Part shown: positions 15,641 through 17,322 of the stretch, piece by piece
Position numbering within the stretch: the stretch's first letter is position 1
Layout: every line of letters begins with the position of its first letter
Origin: Clostridia bacterium
GTDB taxonomy: Bacteria > Bacillota > Clostridia > Christensenellales > CAG-1252
Assembly (NCBI GenBank): GCA_009928745.1
Contig: SACC01000006.1
Coordinates: 1-17,322 of the forward strand
DNA: 17,322 nt
Direction of reading: 5' to 3'
Position numbers and translations under genes: made by a program
The notes under the pieces: model-generated
Databases searched by the model: none
The model's input: the letters and a program-made list of their open reading frames with translations, nothing else
What the model was told of the DNA's origin: nothing

Positions 15641-15770
15641 TACTTTCGCTACAAAATATTGCAAAATTGCAAAGTTTTGTTGCGTATCAATTGTTTATCT
15701 ACATAATAATACAGAATACCCATCATACATTTGATTTTCTATTTAAATATACAGTTCAAAGCGGTCTAAT

Positions 15771-15803
15771 AAAAAGGTTGTCTCTCTGAGAGACAACCTT
15801 TTT
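15771..15803 (-). terminator. Strong terminator of the C39-like gene
   Basis: AAAAAGGTTGTCTCTC is followed, after one base, by its exact complement, forming a 33-base near-perfect palindrome. It lies 65 bases after the stop of the gene at 15868 and is flanked by A5 and T5 tracts. Confidence 0.85.
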
Positions 15804-15867
15804 GCTCGTTATTATTCGTGATAGACGACGATTAGCCCGTTGTTTTATTATATTGACAGCGGATTAA

Positions 15868-17052
15868 TTATTGCCCGATATCTACTGATATCATACAATC
15901 TCTGTACGAGGAGTAGCCGATAAAACGCGCGACTTCCGCCGACCAGTTTTCCTCAAAGAAATAATCCAGTTCTCCCCAGGTACGCCACTCCTTGCCGCCG
16001 TTGTCGTGAGTTAAGAAGGTTGCATATTCAATATCGCCGTATCTGTCTCTACTTACAATTGCTTCGGTAATTACCTGCCAATGATCGCCGTCATTAGCAA
16101 GTATTATTACGGGATATCCCGCCGCAAGCTGGTTTTGAATCCAGGTTACCGCCCCTGCTGTAGAATTGAGACTTCTCCTTGATAATTCAAAATCAAAATC
16201 CGAATCGTCAAGAATATCCTGCACGCCGTCCTCAAGCTGCGCAGGCGTGGTGAATATCCACGAGTCCAGCCAAGCAACGTTAGTGGTCTCGACATATTCG
16301 TCTGCAACTATAGACTGCGGCAAGGATATTCCGAACCATCTCACGAATATTTGCGCCGCTTTTACGCCGCAACCTATGTAGCTGTCGCCTCTTGGGTATT
16401 CGTAGAATTCATAATATCTGTCATTTATATCGTCATAGCCGCCTTTCAGCGCTGTCGTCTTGACAGATTCGCCGTTAGAGAATAGCTCATATTCATTAAT
16501 TACATATCTCTCGATAGGATAACCTTGGTTATCTTCGTAGATAACTTTCTCTACCTTAATTGTCTTGCTGACAACAGTCGAAGAGGTCTCCGCTTCGTTA
16601 ACCGTCTTGAACTCTATAAAAACATTATTATCGACAACAATATCCTTAGCGTCTTCGGTAAAAGTCAGCCAATCGCCGCCGTTAAGCCTGTAGTGGTGCG
16701 TTACGCTGCTTGCCCCGTTCGCCTTGCCGCCGAAGAGCGTCACGACGACGGTGAGCCCGAGCTCCTGGGCACACGCCATCTGCTCGTCGTAGTCCGAGAA
16801 GACGTAGACGCCCTTGACCTTCTCGACGGCGTTCCAATACATCCCTTTCCGGACGATGCGGAATCCCATCGCGTGGGCTTTCCGCAGCCGTTCGCACGTC
16901 CAGTCGGGGCCGTTCTTGAGTTGCACGCCCATCACCTCGGGGATGGTCGGCTCGGGCAGCGGGTCGGCGCCGGCGGGCCGGGCGGTCCCGAAGGCGACGG
17001 CCACGACGGCCCCGCAGGACAGGTGGGTAAGGTTGGCGGCGAATTTGCTCAT
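15868..17052 (-). CDS. Chimeric frame: GH39-like N-terminus joined to C39-like peptidase
   Basis: This is one open frame but two origins. Residues 1-~115 are encoded by GC-rich DNA: a signal peptide (AFGTARPAGAD) and then the first part of a TIM-barrel glycosidase-like protein (IPEVMGVQLKN, GFRIVRKGMYWNAVEK, YVFSDYDE), stopping before the catalytic residues. From ~118 onward the DNA is AT-rich like the rest of the window. An Ig/OmpL47-like segment (YRLNGGDW to about 170) precedes a papain-fold C39-like domain with Cys228 in IGCGVKAA, His324 in GDHWQVI and Asp350/Asn351 in THDNGG. The two halves are not a known architecture. The real AT-rich protein probably has its own signal and a longer N-terminus. 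The ATG at 17052 starts a good signal peptide with GGAG 14 bases upstream; the earlier ATG at 17106 falls about 14 bases after the likely transcription start and lacks a site. Confidence 0.7.
   Translation of the reverse strand: MSKFAANLTHLSCGAVVAVAFGTARPAGADPLPEPTIPEVMGVQLKNGPDWTCERLRKAHAMGFRIVRKGMYWNAVEKVKGVYVFSDYDEQMACAQELGLTVVVTLFGGKANGASSVTHHYRLNGGDWLTFTEDAKDIVVDNNVFIEFKTVNEAETSSTVVSKTIKVEKVIYEDNQGYPIERYVINEYELFSNGESVKTTALKGGYDDINDRYYEFYEYPRGDSYIGCGVKAAQIFVRWFGISLPQSIVADEYVETTNVAWLDSWIFTTPAQLEDGVQDILDDSDFDFELSRRSLNSTAGAVTWIQNQLAAGYPVIILANDGDHWQVITEAIVSRDRYGDIEYATFLTHDNGGKEWRTWGELDYFFEENWSAEVARFIGYSSYRDCMISVDIGQ
16695..16735. other. Composition breakpoint, probable assembly junction
   Basis: Base composition and codon use change abruptly here. 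The 60 bases at 16981-17040 contain 45 G or C, while the DNA to the left returns to AT-rich codons such as ATA, TTA and AAA. Protein homology changes at the same place, from TIM-barrel glycosidase-like to an Ig-like/C39 protein. Confidence 0.75.
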
Positions 17053-17126
17053 GAAGGAGGCTCTCCACGGTTGGGGGTTCGTTTGTTTTTCGACAGCACG
17101 ACACAATCCATCGAAATAATGTATAT

Positions 17127-17155
17127 ACTATATTCGAGTGATCCATCCCTGTCAA
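17127..17155 (-). promoter_or_regulatory. Promoter of the GC-rich glycosidase-like gene
   Basis: On the minus strand, TTGACA (17150-17155) and TATAGT (17127-17132) are spaced by 17 bases, with transcription starting around 17120. The leader to the ATG at 17052 is about 68 bases. Confidence 0.6.
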
Positions 17156-17212
17156 GGCAAAATCGGAAGGACCCTGCCACGAAAAAAATATTTATTTTTA
17201 TTTTCTTTTCGC

Positions 17213-17242
17213 TGGACACCGGGGGGTGGGTTTGTGTAATCT
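17213..17242 (+). promoter_or_regulatory. Candidate rpmJ promoter
   Basis: TGGACA (17213-17218) and TAATCT (17237-17242) are spaced by 18 bases, about 27 bases before the rpmJ ribosome binding site. The spacer contains a G-rich run. A second AT-rich stretch at 17181-17209 could act as an upstream element. Confidence 0.45.
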
Positions 17243-17275
17243 AGCCGTTCTTTTCCAAACCAAAGGAGAACTCTG

Positions 17276-17322
17276 ATGAAGGTGCGTAGTTCAGTTAAAC
17301 GAGTGTGCGAGCGGTGCAAGGT
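17276..17322 (+). CDS. rpmJ: Ribosomal protein L36, first 16 residues only
   Basis: The last 47 bases encode MKVRSSVKRVCERCKV and run off the window. MKVR-S-VK plus Cys-x-x-Cys at residues 11 and 14 is the N-terminal signature of bacterial L36, whose zinc site uses these cysteines; L36 is a small protein of the large ribosomal subunit. AAAGGAGAA (17262-17270) lies 5 bases before the ATG. It stands divergent from the glycosidase-like gene and belongs to the GC-rich organism, not to the AT-rich one. In many bacteria rpmJ is followed by rpsM; that cannot be seen here. Confidence 0.88.
   Translation, partial: MKVRSSVKRVCERCK

Larger units (their letters stand above)
15491..15867. other. Gap upstream of the sigma gene
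   Basis: This holds the sigma-gene promoter, a dyad just downstream of its -10 box (AATACT at 15585-15590, AGTATT at 15594-15599), a TTGCAA-AA-TTGCAA repeat (15659-15672) upstream of the -35, and the terminator of the C39-like gene. No gene is recognised. Confidence 0.6.

Noticed and set aside
15659..15672. TTGCAA-AA-TTGCAA repeat upstream of the sigma gene as an ECF autoregulation site
   Set aside because: It does not sit at the right spacing to a -10 element and is easily explained by AT-rich chance. No decision without genome-wide motif data.
16682..17155. Arg-rich minus-strand frame overlapping the glycosidase-like N-terminus
   Set aside because: It is a frame shadow in GC-rich DNA. The other frame has a signal peptide and a recognisable TIM-barrel start.
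16525..17244. Long plus-strand open frame opposite the chimeric gene
   Set aside because: It arises from GC-rich antisense DNA, spans the composition break, has no ribosome binding site and gives a low-complexity Gly/Asp/Arg-rich protein.
1..17322. CRISPR array, tRNA, rRNA, transposase or defence system
   Set aside because: No regularly spaced repeats, cloverleaf sequences, IS-type proteins or known defence domains were seen on either strand.

Overview
The window reads as two unrelated pieces of DNA joined near position 16,710. Bases 1 to about 16,700 are AT-rich. They carry Gram-positive style Shine-Dalgarno sites, SigA-type promoters, hairpin-plus-T terminators, several lipoproteins with clear lipoboxes, an InlB-type repeat surface protein, a GPH sugar symporter and a GH94-like enzyme. 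This fits an uncultured, carbohydrate-using Clostridia-type Firmicute, possibly gut-associated (inference; no marker gene is present in this part). Bases ~16,710 to 17,322 are GC-rich. They hold the N-terminal part of a secreted TIM-barrel glycoside hydrolase-like protein and, divergently, the first 16 codons of ribosomal protein L36 (rpmJ). These belong to a different, GC-rich bacterium. The join lies inside one reading frame and most simply reflects a metagenomic assembly chimera, with horizontal transfer as the less likely alternative.

Layout of the AT-rich part, nearly all on the minus strand, read from high to low coordinates: (a) an incomplete C39-like (papain-fold) secreted protein, 15868 to the join, ending in a strong terminator. 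(b) An ECF-type sigma factor (14915-15490) followed by a single-pass membrane protein (14149-14838) that is a probable anti-sigma partner, ending in a terminator. (c) A 634-base gap with two GC-rich hairpins and a perfect-consensus promoter. (d) A membrane protein with a C-terminal RelA/SpoT-type HD alarmone-hydrolase domain and no synthetase (12060-13514), ending in a terminator. (e) A tight three-gene operon: membrane-anchored 4Fe-4S protein, GH94-like six-hairpin enzyme and lipoprotein esterase (7090-11898). (f) A lone plus-strand YcxB-like membrane protein (6532-7047), with an operator-like palindrome over its -35 box and an 11-C tract upstream. (g) Divergent from it, a repeat-built surface lipoprotein (4129-6261) with its own promoter and terminator. 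(h) A four-gene operon: TetR regulator, membrane-anchored alpha/beta hydrolase, GPH sugar symporter and a second alpha/beta hydrolase that is a lipoprotein cut off by the window start (1-3907).

Operons (e) and (h) both combine carbohydrate functions with extracytoplasmic or membrane-linked esterase-type hydrolases. They look like small glycan or glycoconjugate utilisation units: a lipoprotein hydrolase trims substrate outside, a symporter imports it in (h), and a cytoplasmic enzyme cleaves it. Operon (h) probably responds to its own TetR regulator. The sigma/anti-sigma pair and the membrane HD protein are candidate signalling modules, the latter predicted to degrade (p)ppGpp or a related nucleotide. 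No tRNA, rRNA, CRISPR array or transposase was seen.
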